The notes: generated by a model from the sequence alone, not told the origin. Numbered from the stretch's first letter, positions 1 through 5,617 are shown. The stretch: DNA of 6,803 nt from FEN-680 sp036781505 (GCA_036781505.1 DAIQAV010000136.1:1-6803), one strand, 5' to 3'. Numbers and translations: made by a program.

Positions 1-9
1 CTTGGTTGC

Positions 10-34
10 GGGTTTTTTGGGTTATGGGTGGGGG
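10..34 (+). other. Canonical G-quadruplex motif
   Basis: The plus strand carries four runs of at least three G: 10-12, 19-21, 26-28 and 30-34. The loops between them are 6, 4 and 1 bases (TTTTTT, TTAT, T). This meets the usual G3+N1-7 rule for an intramolecular quadruplex. It overlaps the last codons of the agmatinase remnant, so on the minus strand it reads as a C-rich tail. Whether it folds or has any role is unknown. Confidence 0.55.
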
Positions 35-234
35 TTATCTCTTAAAGTCCTGTCAGACAGGTCGTACGGCGGACAGACTTTCACGATGTCGAAGCCGACG
101 ATACGTCCCTTTGCCGGCAGGCCCACGACCATGTCCTTCAACTGGTTGTAGCTGAAGCCGCCCGGCTCTGGAGTGCCGGTACCGGGAGCGACCGACGGGT
201 CCAGGACGTCGATGTCGATCGTAATGTAAAGGCT
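22..234 (-). pseudogene. Agmatinase/ureohydrolase remnant (C-terminal part only)
   Basis: Read on the minus strand, this frame encodes 70 residues beginning SLYITIDIDVLDPSVAPGTG and continuing TPEPGGFSYNQL, then IVGFDIVKVCPPYDLSDRT. This is the C-terminal signature of the arginase/agmatinase family: the Asp-x-Asp pair (DID, residues 7-9) supplies manganese ligands, followed by LDP..APGTGTPEPGG and the D-V/I-V-x-V-x-P-x-Y-D strand. Family members are about 280-320 residues and also need GGDHS and DAHxD metal motifs upstream; these are absent. A TAG (235-237) lies in frame immediately before the homology, at the same point where GC content drops. After DRT the usual helical end (ALLAARL-like) is replaced by LRDNPHP and a stop. 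No start codon or ribosome binding site is visible at the left break of the homology. I read it as an inactive internal fragment; an intact gene would have hydrolysed agmatine or a related guanidino compound. Confidence 0.8.
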
Positions 235-256
235 CTAAAACTCAAGAAAATTTGGT

Positions 257-326
257 AAAACGCGGTTTTTGGGGGGTCAAAATGACGGGAAGCCGCAGTA
301 CTAAAGGAAAAAACAAAAACGCGGTT
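257..326. repeat. 11-bp direct repeat AAAACGCGGTT (two copies)
   Basis: AAAACGCGGTT occurs at 257-267 and again at 316-326, 59 bp apart. Between and beside them lie the inverted pair GGGTCAA (274-280) and TTGACCC (325-331), so the block could also fold. It sits just inside the low-GC stretch, next to the agmatinase junction, and may be the end structure of a mobile or interspersed element. Confidence 0.5.
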
Positions 327-337
327 GACCCATTTCT

Positions 338-381
338 CGGTAGCTACGCTACCGTGACCTAAGATCATAGACCTACGCTAC
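338..381. repeat. Hairpin CGGTAGC-TAC-GCTACCG plus repeated CTACGCTAC
   Basis: CGGTAGC (338-344) and GCTACCG (348-354) form a perfect 7-bp stem with a TAC loop. The 9-mer CTACGCTAC lies within it (344-352) and recurs at 373-381. Neither strand has a T-run directly after the stem, so it is not a standard intrinsic terminator. Function is unknown. Confidence 0.45.
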
Positions 382-595
382 AAGATAATTTCGCATGATC
401 GGATTTCCCCAGATGGTTACCCCTCCTTAACCAACAACCACTCCAACCTCCAGCTGCCCCAAAAGCAAACTGGAAACAGGTATCTTTGGCAGGCCGCGAG
501 AAAGCGCTGTTTGTGGAATATACACTAAGATGACTGCTGACCAGTAGGAATCATTACTGACATGTAATCGATGATAGTTGAAATATGGCTTCGCG

Positions 596-608
596 GGGGT
601 CAGACCCC
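596..608. repeat. Perfect palindrome GGGGTCAGACCCC downstream of porB
   Basis: GGGGTC (596-601), central A and GACCCC (603-608) form a perfect 6-bp GC-rich stem. A weaker 5-bp stem, TTGGC/GCCAA (620-634), lies between it and the porB stop. On the minus strand the strong stem is followed by CGCGAAGCC rather than a U-tract, so it is not a canonical intrinsic terminator, though it could stabilise or bound the 3' end of the por transcript. From general recollection, GGGGTCAGACCCC-type palindromes recur in many bacterial genomes as REP-like sequences, sometimes near IS200-like tyrosine transposases; I cannot confirm that here. Confidence 0.5.
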
Positions 609-639
609 TTGTGTTGCATTTGGCGCTAGGCCAACGAGT

Positions 640-1605
640 TCAGTCGGGCGAGGGGTGTCCTCTCCGGAGTGAGTCGGCCTCCGTCGAATCGACGGAGAGG
701 GGACCCCGAGCAAGCCCGTACTTCTCTATGTTCGCGTCGGCTATCGCCTGGATCTCTTTGATGTGCTCCTCGCCGCCGGGGTACTTGAAAAGGTGCGCGA
801 ACCTCTTCTGTTGCTTGAGGTACTCGTCGACGGGGACGCGGTCGTCGTCCTTGATCTTTCTCACGCGGACGACCTCGCCGTCTTCCATCTCGAAGAGCGG
901 ATAGAGCCCGCTGTTGATCGCCAGCCGCGCTACCTTGACGCCCATGTTGCTCTCGACCCCCCAGCCCGGGACGCACGGGCAGTGTATCTGCACGTAGGAG
1001 GGTCCGGTGATGGTGAGCGCCTTCTTTATCTTCCTGCCTATGTCCACCGGGTACCCCGCCGAGGTGGTGGCCACGTAAGGGGCGCCGTGGGCCGCGACGA
1101 TGGCGGGAAGGTCCTTCTTGCGCGTGATGTTGCCCCAGGAGAGCTTGCCGGTCGGGCTGGTCGTGGTCAGGGCGTCGGTGGGGGTGAGCCCGGAGCGCTG
1201 GAAGCCGGTGTTGGAGTACACCTCGGTGTCGTAGCAGACGTAGAGGATGTTGTGACCGCGCTCGAGCATCCCGGAGAGCGCTCCCATACCGATGTCAGCG
1301 GTGCCGCCGTCGCCGGCCTGCGCGATGACCTTCGCCTCGCCCTCTCTGCCCAGCGCCTTGAGCGCGACCTCTATCCCGGAAGCGACGCTCGCCGCGTTCT
1401 CGAAGAGCGAGTGTATCCAGGGGACGTTCCATGACGAGCGGGGGTACCTGGTGGTGAAGACCTCGAGGCATCCCGTCGCGTTCGTCATGATGACGTCACG
1501 ACCGGCCGCTTCGGCAACCGTGCGGGCGGCAAGCGCCTCGCCGCAGCCCGCGCACGCGGTGTGGCCGTAGGAGAGAACCCGCGATTCGACCTGCTCGACT
1601 GACAT
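640..1605 (-). CDS. porB: Pyruvate:ferredoxin oxidoreductase beta subunit (PorB)
   Basis: This 321-residue protein is the thiamine diphosphate-binding beta chain of a four-subunit 2-oxoacid:ferredoxin oxidoreductase; usual length is about 290-320. CAGCG (C18, C21), C46 in the ATGCLEV segment and C211 in PCVPGW are the expected four ligands of the proximal [4Fe-4S] cluster. GDGGTADIG (98-106) with DTEVYSNTG (126-134) is the thiamine diphosphate/Mg site. Spacing from D99 to T127 is 28, matching D963 to T991 of the single-chain Desulfovibrio africanus enzyme. Most four-subunit PorB proteins read DNEAYMNTG here, so the loop is NifJ-like. C209 is an extra cysteine beside C211. The ATG follows AAGGAG by 9 nt. 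It is last in porGDAB, 71 bp after porA. Pyruvate is the likely substrate, but another 2-oxoacid cannot be excluded. Confidence 0.95.
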   Translation of the reverse strand: MSVEQVESRVLSYGHTACAGCGEALAARTVAEAAGRDVIMTNATGCLEVFTTRYPRSSWNVPWIHSLFENAASVASGIEVALKALGREGEAKVIAQAGDGGTADIGMGALSGMLERGHNILYVCYDTEVYSNTGFQRSGLTPTDALTTTSPTGKLSWGNITRKKDLPAIVAAHGAPYVATTSAGYPVDIGRKIKKALTITGPSYVQIHCPCVPGWGVESNMGVKVARLAINSGLYPLFEMEDGEVVRVRKIKDDDRVPVDEYLKQQKRFAHLFKYPGGEEHIKEIQAIADANIEKYGLARGPLSVDSTEADSLRRGHPSPD

Positions 1606-1614
1606 TCCTGGCGA

Positions 1615-1620
1615 CTCCTT
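1615..1620 (-). promoter_or_regulatory. porB ribosome binding site AAGGAG
   Basis: AAGGAG on the minus strand ends 9 nt before the porB ATG (1605-1603). porB thus has its own strong site rather than relying on coupling to porA, which fits the 71-bp gap separating it from the tightly overlapped porG-porD-porA genes. Confidence 0.75.
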
Positions 1621-1627
1621 TGCCGTT

Positions 1628-1688
1628 GCCGGCGGCGCGCCGGCGTTACGAACTTCATGCCGGCGGGACGCCGGCGCTACGAACCTTC
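1628..1688. repeat. Tandem pair of GC-rich hairpins (REP-like), porA-porB junction
   Basis: Two imperfect copies of a 31-bp unit lie head to tail. Each contains the same perfect 7-bp stem: GCCGGCG/CGCCGGC at 1628-1634/1638-1644 (loop GCG) and at 1659-1665/1669-1675 (loop GGA). Each is followed by a similar tail, GTTACGAACTT (1645-1655) and GCTACGAACCT (1676-1686). The second copy runs through the porA stop: CTA at 1677-1679 is the TAG read on the minus strand, so the repeat supplies the porA stop codon and part of its last sense codons. Size and structure fit a repetitive extragenic palindrome. In the transcript the hairpins could protect the upstream message or set the PorA:PorB ratio. Confidence 0.7.
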
Positions 1689-2870
1689 TTCCTCTATTTC
1701 ATGCGCCGACCACAGCACCTCGTGGTCGATGCCCGGTATCTCGACCCTGCAGGTGTCGTCCTTCAACAGGCCCAGCGCGATCTCGCGTATGTGCTCCTTG
1801 CGCACGTCGCGGCCGCCGAGGCCGACGACGAAGCTGGAGATGTTGGGCGTGACCGCCGCGCCGCAGAAGGCCGACCGGATCTCGGAGCAGAGGATGCCCT
1901 CCAGCCCCAGCGAGATGTCCTTCTCTATGACGCCCACCGCCCGGGCGCCCGACAGCGCGTCGTGCAGCTGCGTGCGCGGGAACGGCCGCACGGTCCTGAC
2001 CTTGACGATGCCGACCTTGTGGCCTTCCCGGCGGAGCTCGTCGACCGCGTCCTTCATGGTCCCCAGCAGCGAGCCCATCGAGACCAGCAGGACGTCGGCG
2101 CCCTTGGCCTGGTAGACGTCCAGCATCCCGCCCTGCCTGCGCTCGAAAACTTTCTCGAACCTCTCGGCCTCGGACTCGATGGCGCTCGACGCCTCCTGCA
2201 TCGCCTGGTGGAGCAGCAGCCTTATCTCCATGTAGGCGTCAGGCCCGGCCATGGAACCCAGCGTGATCGGGTCGGAGGTGGTGAGGTAGAACTTCGGCTC
2301 GAAGGGCGCGAGCCACGCATCGACCTGTTCCGCCTCGGGCAGGTCAACCGGCTCGGTGGCGTGCGTCAGTATGAAGCCGTCCATGCAGACCATCACCGGG
2401 ATGTTCAGCTTCTCCGCGACCGCGAACGCCTGCACGTGCATGTCGCAGGCCTCCTGCACGTCCTCGGCGTACATCTGGATCCAGCCGCAGTCGCGAAGGG
2501 ACATGGAGTCCTGCTGGTCGTTCCAGATGTTGATGGGCGCCGAGACCGCGCGGTTCGCCACGGTCATCACCACCGGCAGCCGCATGCCGGCGATGTTGAA
2601 CATCACCTCGGTCATCAGCAGCAGGCCCTGGCTGGAGGTCGCGGTGTAGGCGCGAGCCCCCGTGGCCGAGGCGCCCAGGACCACCGACGCCGCGGTGAAC
2701 TCGCTGTCGGCGAGCACGTAACCCGCGTCCAGCCGGCCGTCGGTTATGATCCGCGCGAGGTCCTCCACGATGTGTGTCTGCGGTGTGATGGGGTAGGCGC
2801 AGACGACCTTCGGCCTGCAGAGCGCCACCGTTTCGGCGACGGCTCTCGAGCCCTCCATGATCTGCTTCAT
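1677..2870 (-). CDS. porA: Pyruvate:ferredoxin oxidoreductase alpha subunit (PorA)
   Basis: This 397-residue protein, normal for PorA, pairs with PorB to form the catalytic core that decarboxylates the 2-oxoacid on thiamine diphosphate. YPITPQT (26-32) is the N-terminal pyrimidine-domain signature. E57 in DSEFTA is the expected glutamate that activates the cofactor. TSSQGLLLMTEV (78-89), ANRAVSAPINIWND (105-118) and RDCGWIQMYAED (126-137) are characteristic PorA blocks. T29 and R107 match positions that bind pyruvate in the D. africanus enzyme (T31 and R114), by my alignment from memory. The transketolase C-terminal-type domain follows from about residue 255, ending in VVGLGGRDV (348-356). 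The ATG overlaps the porD stop as ATGA, indicating translational coupling; only a weak G-rich upstream site is visible. The C-terminus EEEGS ends at a TAG lying inside a REP-like repeat, so the original end may have been slightly different. Confidence 0.95.
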   Translation of the reverse strand: MKQIMEGSRAVAETVALCRPKVVCAYPITPQTHIVEDLARIITDGRLDAGYVLADSEFTAASVVLGASATGARAYTATSSQGLLLMTEVMFNIAGMRLPVVMTVANRAVSAPINIWNDQQDSMSLRDCGWIQMYAEDVQEACDMHVQAFAVAEKLNIPVMVCMDGFILTHATEPVDLPEAEQVDAWLAPFEPKFYLTTSDPITLGSMAGPDAYMEIRLLLHQAMQEASSAIESEAERFEKVFERRQGGMLDVYQAKGADVLLVSMGSLLGTMKDAVDELRREGHKVGIVKVRTVRPFPRTQLHDALSGARAVGVIEKDISLGLEGILCSEIRSAFCGAAVTPNISSFVVGLGGRDVRKEHIREIALGLLKDDTCRVEIPGIDHEVLWSAHEIEEEGS

Positions 2871-3280
2871 GACGGCTCGCCCCCGTTACCGCCGCCCGGG
2901 CCGATCGACGAGGTGCCCTTGCCGTGCCCCGCCTTCTTGCCGGGAGGCTTATCCTGCTGCTCTTCAGTGGAGATCCTGCTGGTGTACTCCTCGCTCACGT
3001 GGCGGCCCTTCTCCTCGGCCGGCTCCTCCTCGAACTCCATCACGATGTCGGCGACAGGACACATCTCCGCGCAGATGCCGCAGCCCTTGCAGGCGTCGAG
3101 GTCGACGTCGTACTTGCGCTTCTCTATCCGGTACACTGCGCCGTCGGGGCAGCACAGCTCGCAGGCACGGTCGCCGATGCAGTTCTCCTGCAGGAACCGC
3201 GGCCGGTACACCCGCCAGCCGGACATCTTCTGGTCCCGGGTGGTCCCGGGTTGTACCACCACTCCGAACTTGTTCTTCAC
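2867..3280 (-). CDS. porD: Pyruvate:ferredoxin oxidoreductase delta subunit (PorD), variant ferredoxin
   Basis: This 137-residue bacterial-type double-cluster ferredoxin passes electrons from the PorB cluster to soluble ferredoxin. The second motif is canonical: C64-x2-C67-x2-C70-x3-C74-P. The first reads C34-IG-D37-RA-C40-EL-C43-C44-P, so the second cysteine is replaced by aspartate and an extra cysteine (C43) stands next to the last one. Cluster I would therefore have ligands C34, D37, C40 and C74, or be a [3Fe-4S] cluster. An aspartate at the equivalent place ligates the cluster in Pyrococcus furiosus ferredoxin. PorD proteins are usually about 85-105 residues. Here residues 83-137 form an extra tail, acidic first and then rich in Lys, Gly, Ser and Pro, likely disordered. 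The GTG start overlaps the porG stop (GTGA) and the TGA overlaps the porA ATG (ATGA). Confidence 0.9.
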   Translation of the reverse strand: MKNKFGVVVQPGTTRDQKMSGWRVYRPRFLQENCIGDRACELCCPDGAVYRIEKRKYDVDLDACKGCGICAEMCPVADIVMEFEEEPAEEKGRHVSEEYTSRISTEEQQDKPPGKKAGHGKGTSSIGPGGGNGGEPS

Positions 3281-3837
3281 GTCCGCACGCCTTTCACGCG
3301 GTCGAATGCCTCCTGCATGGCCACGACCTCTTTCTCTCCCAGTTCACCGGGGTAGCGCTCGCGCACGCTCTTTGCCAGCGCGTCCATGTGTATCTCGCCC
3401 GAGGCCGCGGCGAACGCGCCGACCATGATGGTGTTGATGATGGGCTTGCCGACCATGTCGAGCGCGAGGTCGGTCGCGGCGATGGTGACGACCTTGAAAC
3501 GGTCGGGGATGGCGAAGTCGGACGCCGGCCGGGGCGTGTTGATCACCACCAGCCCGCCGTCCTTCAACCCCTCGAGGAGGTCGTTGCCGGCGAACAGGCT
3601 GGCGTCCTGGATGATCAGGTAGTCGGGCTCGTAGATCTGGCTGCGCAGCCGGATGGGCTTGTCGCTGATTCGCGTGTAGGCGGTGACCGGGGCGCCGTGG
3701 CGCTCGGAACCGAACATGGGGAACGCCTGCGCGTAGAGCCCGTCGGCGAAGGCGGCCTCCGCCAGGAACTCGCTCGCCGTCACGCTACCCTGTCCACCCC
3801 GCCCGTGGATCCTGATCTCCTTGAGCAGACCGATCAC
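3277..3837 (-). CDS. porG: Pyruvate:ferredoxin oxidoreductase gamma subunit (PorG)
   Basis: This is the gamma chain, corresponding to the domain of single-chain enzymes that closes over the active site and helps bind coenzyme A. From the chosen GTG (3837-3835) it has 186 residues, the normal size. KEIRIHGRGGQGSVTASEFL (6-25) is the family N-terminal signature, followed by AFPMFGSERHGAPVTAYTRI (38-57) and later GKPIINTIMVGAFAAASG (130-147). The open frame extends 36 codons further upstream, but those residues are Arg/Gly-rich with no family similarity. The GTG has no well-spaced ribosome binding site, only AGGGG directly against it. A TACAAT box ends 9 nt before it, which suggests an almost leaderless transcript. 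As the first gene of porGDAB it overlaps porD by GTGA. An upstream ATG start (3945) is the alternative, which I consider unlikely. Confidence 0.93.
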   Translation of the reverse strand: MIGLLKEIRIHGRGGQGSVTASEFLAEAAFADGLYAQAFPMFGSERHGAPVTAYTRISDKPIRLRSQIYEPDYLIIQDASLFAGNDLLEGLKDGGLVVINTPRPASDFAIPDRFKVVTIAATDLALDMVGKPIINTIMVGAFAAASGEIHMDALAKSVRERYPGELGEKEVVAMQEAFDRVKGVRT

Positions 3838-3846
3838 CCCTGTCAG

Positions 3847-3852
3847 ATTGTA
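3847..3852 (-). promoter_or_regulatory. Candidate -10 box TACAAT for the por operon
   Basis: TACAAT on the minus strand matches TATAAT at five of six positions and ends 9 nt before the porG GTG. Transcription would begin about 2-3 nt upstream of that codon. No good -35 box is seen 16-18 nt upstream. The hexamer is half of a perfect 10-bp palindrome, ATTGTACAAT (3847-3856), which could equally be a regulator half-site pair. Confidence 0.35.
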
Positions 3853-3947
3853 CAATGGCTCATCACGGCCTGCCCCGGATCGCGGCCCTCCGCGTCCACT
3901 CGCTGTCCGGGAAAGCCCGCCGCGGTTCCAGGCGCGAACTCTCATCT

Positions 3948-3976
3948 GGTCTAGCCGGTGTCGCTGCCACTTTCAA
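3948..3976 (-). promoter_or_regulatory. Second candidate por promoter (TTGAAA-17-TAGACC)
   Basis: On the minus strand TTGAAA (3976-3971) matches the -35 consensus at five of six positions. It is followed after 17 bp by TAGACC (3953-3948), a poor -10 box with three matches. It would give a 5' leader of roughly 100 nt before the porG GTG. The case rests on spacing and one hexamer only. Confidence 0.22.
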
Positions 3977-4013
3977 TGCGGCCCGGTGAAGTCCTGCCAA
4001 GCAGGCGCCGCGC

Positions 4014-5606
4014 TCAGCCGACTATGTCCAGGGAGAAGATGGTGCCGCCGCCGGGGCGGGGCTCGCACGAGATGGTGCCTCCGTGCGCTTCTACGATCTC
4101 GCGCGCGAGGTAGAGCCCGAGTCCCAGCCCCACCCTGGAGTGGTGCTGTAGCTCCTCGACCTGGAAGAAGCGCTCGAACACCTGCTTGCACGCCTCGGGC
4201 GGGATGCCGATGCCCCGGTCCTTCACCCGCACGGTGGTGACATCCCCGGCCGCGGCCACTTCGATCTCGATGGGGGAGCCCGGCTCGGCGAACTTGATCG
4301 CGTTGTCGAGCAGGATGTCCATCAGCCCCCTGAACTTGCCGGGGTCCACCAGCGCCGTGCCCGCGCCGGGCTGGACGGCCACGGTTATCTCGTTGGACTG
4401 CTGCATCACGCGGCGGTCGCTGACCGCCAGGTCGATCAGTGGCGCCAGGTCGCCCTCGCGCCTGTCGAACGTAAAGCGCCCTTCTTCGACCAGCGACGCC
4501 TGCAGGAGCTCCTCGACGAAGCCGGTCAGGCGGTCGACGGCGATCTCCAGCGCGTCCAATATCTCGGGGAGCATCTCGGGCTCCATCCTCTGCAGGTAGC
4601 CCTGCAGCATCGTGGTGTAGCCCTTGACCACGCTTATCGGGTGGCGGAGCTCATGAGAGGCGACGGTGAGGAAGGTCGCGAGGCTCTCGGCTCGGTCCTT
4701 GAGCTCCTCCTCGGCCTGAACGCGCTCGCCGATCTCCTCGCGCAGCCTCACGTTCGTCTCCGCGAGCTCAGATGTGCGGTCCTGCACCAGGTCCTCGAGC
4801 CTGCGCCGGTACTTCTCCAATTCCTGCTCCGCGATCTTGCGCCCCGTCACGTCGCGCGAGTTCACCACTATCCCGCGCACGGCGGGATCGAAAAGAAGGT
4901 TGCGCCCGACGCTCTCCATATGGCGCCACTTACCGCCCTTGTGCCCGATGCGGAACTCCATGAAGACGCTCGCGCCGGGGGTCTCGAGCGCACTGTCGAA
5001 CTGCCTCCTTATCCGCTCCACGTCGTCGGGGTGGATCAGCTCGCACGCGCCCGTGCCGATCACCTCCTCGGCACTGTAGGCAAGGAACCTCTCGATGGAA
5101 TGGCTCTGATACTGGACGATGCCGTCGGCCCCCAGCACCGCGACGATGTCGGACGACTGCTCGGTCAGCGTGCGGAAGTGCGCCTCCCGGCTGGCGAGCT
5201 CGTCCTGTGCCTCCTTGAGCCGCATCTCGGTGATGGCCTTCTCCACCGACTCGGCCAGCCTCGCCGCCAGGTGGGTGTCCTTGATGACGTAGCCGGACGC
5301 GGCCGAACGGAACGACCTGACCGCGGACTCCTCGTCACCGTGGCCGGTGATCATGATCACCCTGGGCGTCTCGCCGCGCGCGGTTATCTCCTCGAGGATC
5401 TCCAGGCCGCGGCCGTCAGGGAGCATGAAGTCGAGGGTCACCAGCTGGAAGTCGCACGTCTCGAGCTTGCTCCTGGCGGTGGCGCAGTCGGGCGCTATAT
5501 CTACCTCGAGCGGAAACCGCTTCTCCAGGATCCTCTTAAGCTGCGCGGCCATCTCGGGCCTGTCCTCGACGACCAGGGCCTTCATCGATCGCGGTCGGTC
5601 CGTCAT
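4014..5606 (-). CDS. Response regulator-PAS-histidine kinase
   Basis: This 530-residue protein appears cytoplasmic, with no signal peptide or membrane segment. Positions count from the chosen ATG at 5606. Residues 9-120 form a receiver domain: E14/D15 acidic pair, phosphoacceptor D59 in LDFMLPDG, T87 in MITGHGDE and K109 in YVIKD. A PAS domain follows (about 143-255, ending SRDVTGRK), then a coiled coil (about 257-312, with DRTSELAETN) and a HisKA domain with H-box SHELRHPI, where H318 is phosphorylated. The ATPase domain has N-box N435, DRGIGIP (463-469) and GLGLGLYLA (493-501). The receiver at the N-terminus and no DNA-binding domain suggest a relay protein whose kinase is switched by phosphorylation. 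Its kinase core closely resembles that of the adjacent kinase, which points to duplication. AGGGGG 5 nt upstream supports this ATG over a TTG five codons earlier. Confidence 0.92.
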   Translation of the reverse strand: MTDRPRSMKALVVEDRPEMAAQLKRILEKRFPLEVDIAPDCATARSKLETCDFQLVTLDFMLPDGRGLEILEEITARGETPRVIMITGHGDEESAVRSFRSAASGYVIKDTHLAARLAESVEKAITEMRLKEAQDELASREAHFRTLTEQSSDIVAVLGADGIVQYQSHSIERFLAYSAEEVIGTGACELIHPDDVERIRRQFDSALETPGASVFMEFRIGHKGGKWRHMESVGRNLLFDPAVRGIVVNSRDVTGRKIAEQELEKYRRRLEDLVQDRTSELAETNVRLREEIGERVQAEEELKDRAESLATFLTVASHELRHPISVVKGYTTMLQGYLQRMEPEMLPEILDALEIAVDRLTGFVEELLQASLVEEGRFTFDRREGDLAPLIDLAVSDRRVMQQSNEITVAVQPGAGTALVDPGKFRGLMDILLDNAIKFAEPGSPIEIEVAAAGDVTTVRVKDRGIGIPPEACKQVFERFFQVEELQHHSRVGLGLGLYLAREIVEAHGGTISCEPRPGGGTIFSLDIVG

Positions 5607-5611
5607 ACCCG

Positions 5612-5617
5612 CCCCCT
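5612..5617 (-). promoter_or_regulatory. Ribosome binding site AGGGGG deciding the kinase start
   Basis: AGGGGG on the minus strand ends 5 nt before the ATG at 5606-5604. The in-frame TTG at 5621 lies upstream of this site and has no comparable purine run, so the ATG is preferred. Confidence 0.55.

Larger units (their letters stand above)
235..639. other. Low-GC gene-free stretch, probably inserted or decayed DNA
   Basis: No convincing gene occupies this 405-bp stretch. GC is 46% over 241-600, against about 62% in the flanking agmatinase remnant and in sampled porA sequence. All six frames are broken by stops or give short products with no recognisable motif. On the minus strand a strong Shine-Dalgarno-like AAGGAGGGG (422-430) is followed only by a seven-residue frame (MRNYLVA). 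The left edge coincides with the point where agmatinase homology breaks off, which suggests a recombination or insertion junction near 229-237. The stretch contains an 11-bp direct repeat, a 9-bp direct repeat, a 7-bp-stem hairpin and a perfect 13-bp palindrome. I could not find matching terminal inverted repeats or a transposase fragment, so the element type is unassigned. Confidence 0.5.

Noticed and set aside
138..368. A 76-codon minus-strand frame spanning the agmatinase junction
   Set aside because: Its left part is the agmatinase remnant read in the wrong frame and its right part is low-GC sequence; no family similarity is visible.
367..560. Minus-strand frame of about 60 codons (contains FQFAFGAAGGWSG) and a peptide MRNYLVA after AAGGAGGGG
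   Set aside because: The longer frame has no suitable start and no recognisable motif. The short peptide follows the AAGGAGGGG by about 20 nt, too far for good initiation, and has no known counterpart.
1620..3428. A 602-codon open frame on the plus strand across porA and porD
   Set aside because: It is antisense to genes with unmistakable family motifs. Its product is a His/Arg/Leu/Val-rich string with no domain, as expected from GC-rich third positions read backwards.
3839..3847. CCTGTCAGA shared between 49-57 and the porG upstream region
   Set aside because: A single nine-base match without the palindromic second half at the por site; plausible by chance in a window of this size.
3838..3945. 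N-terminal extension of PorG by 36 residues from the upstream ATG
   Set aside because: The added residues are Arg/Gly-rich and unlike PorG proteins, which begin a few residues before the KEIRxHGRGGQG motif; the internal GTG gives the standard length.
3983..4013. Possible terminator after the hybrid kinase (CCTGC-TTG-GCAGG stem)
   Set aside because: Only a 5-bp stem and no T-run follows, so it does not meet the pattern of an intrinsic terminator.
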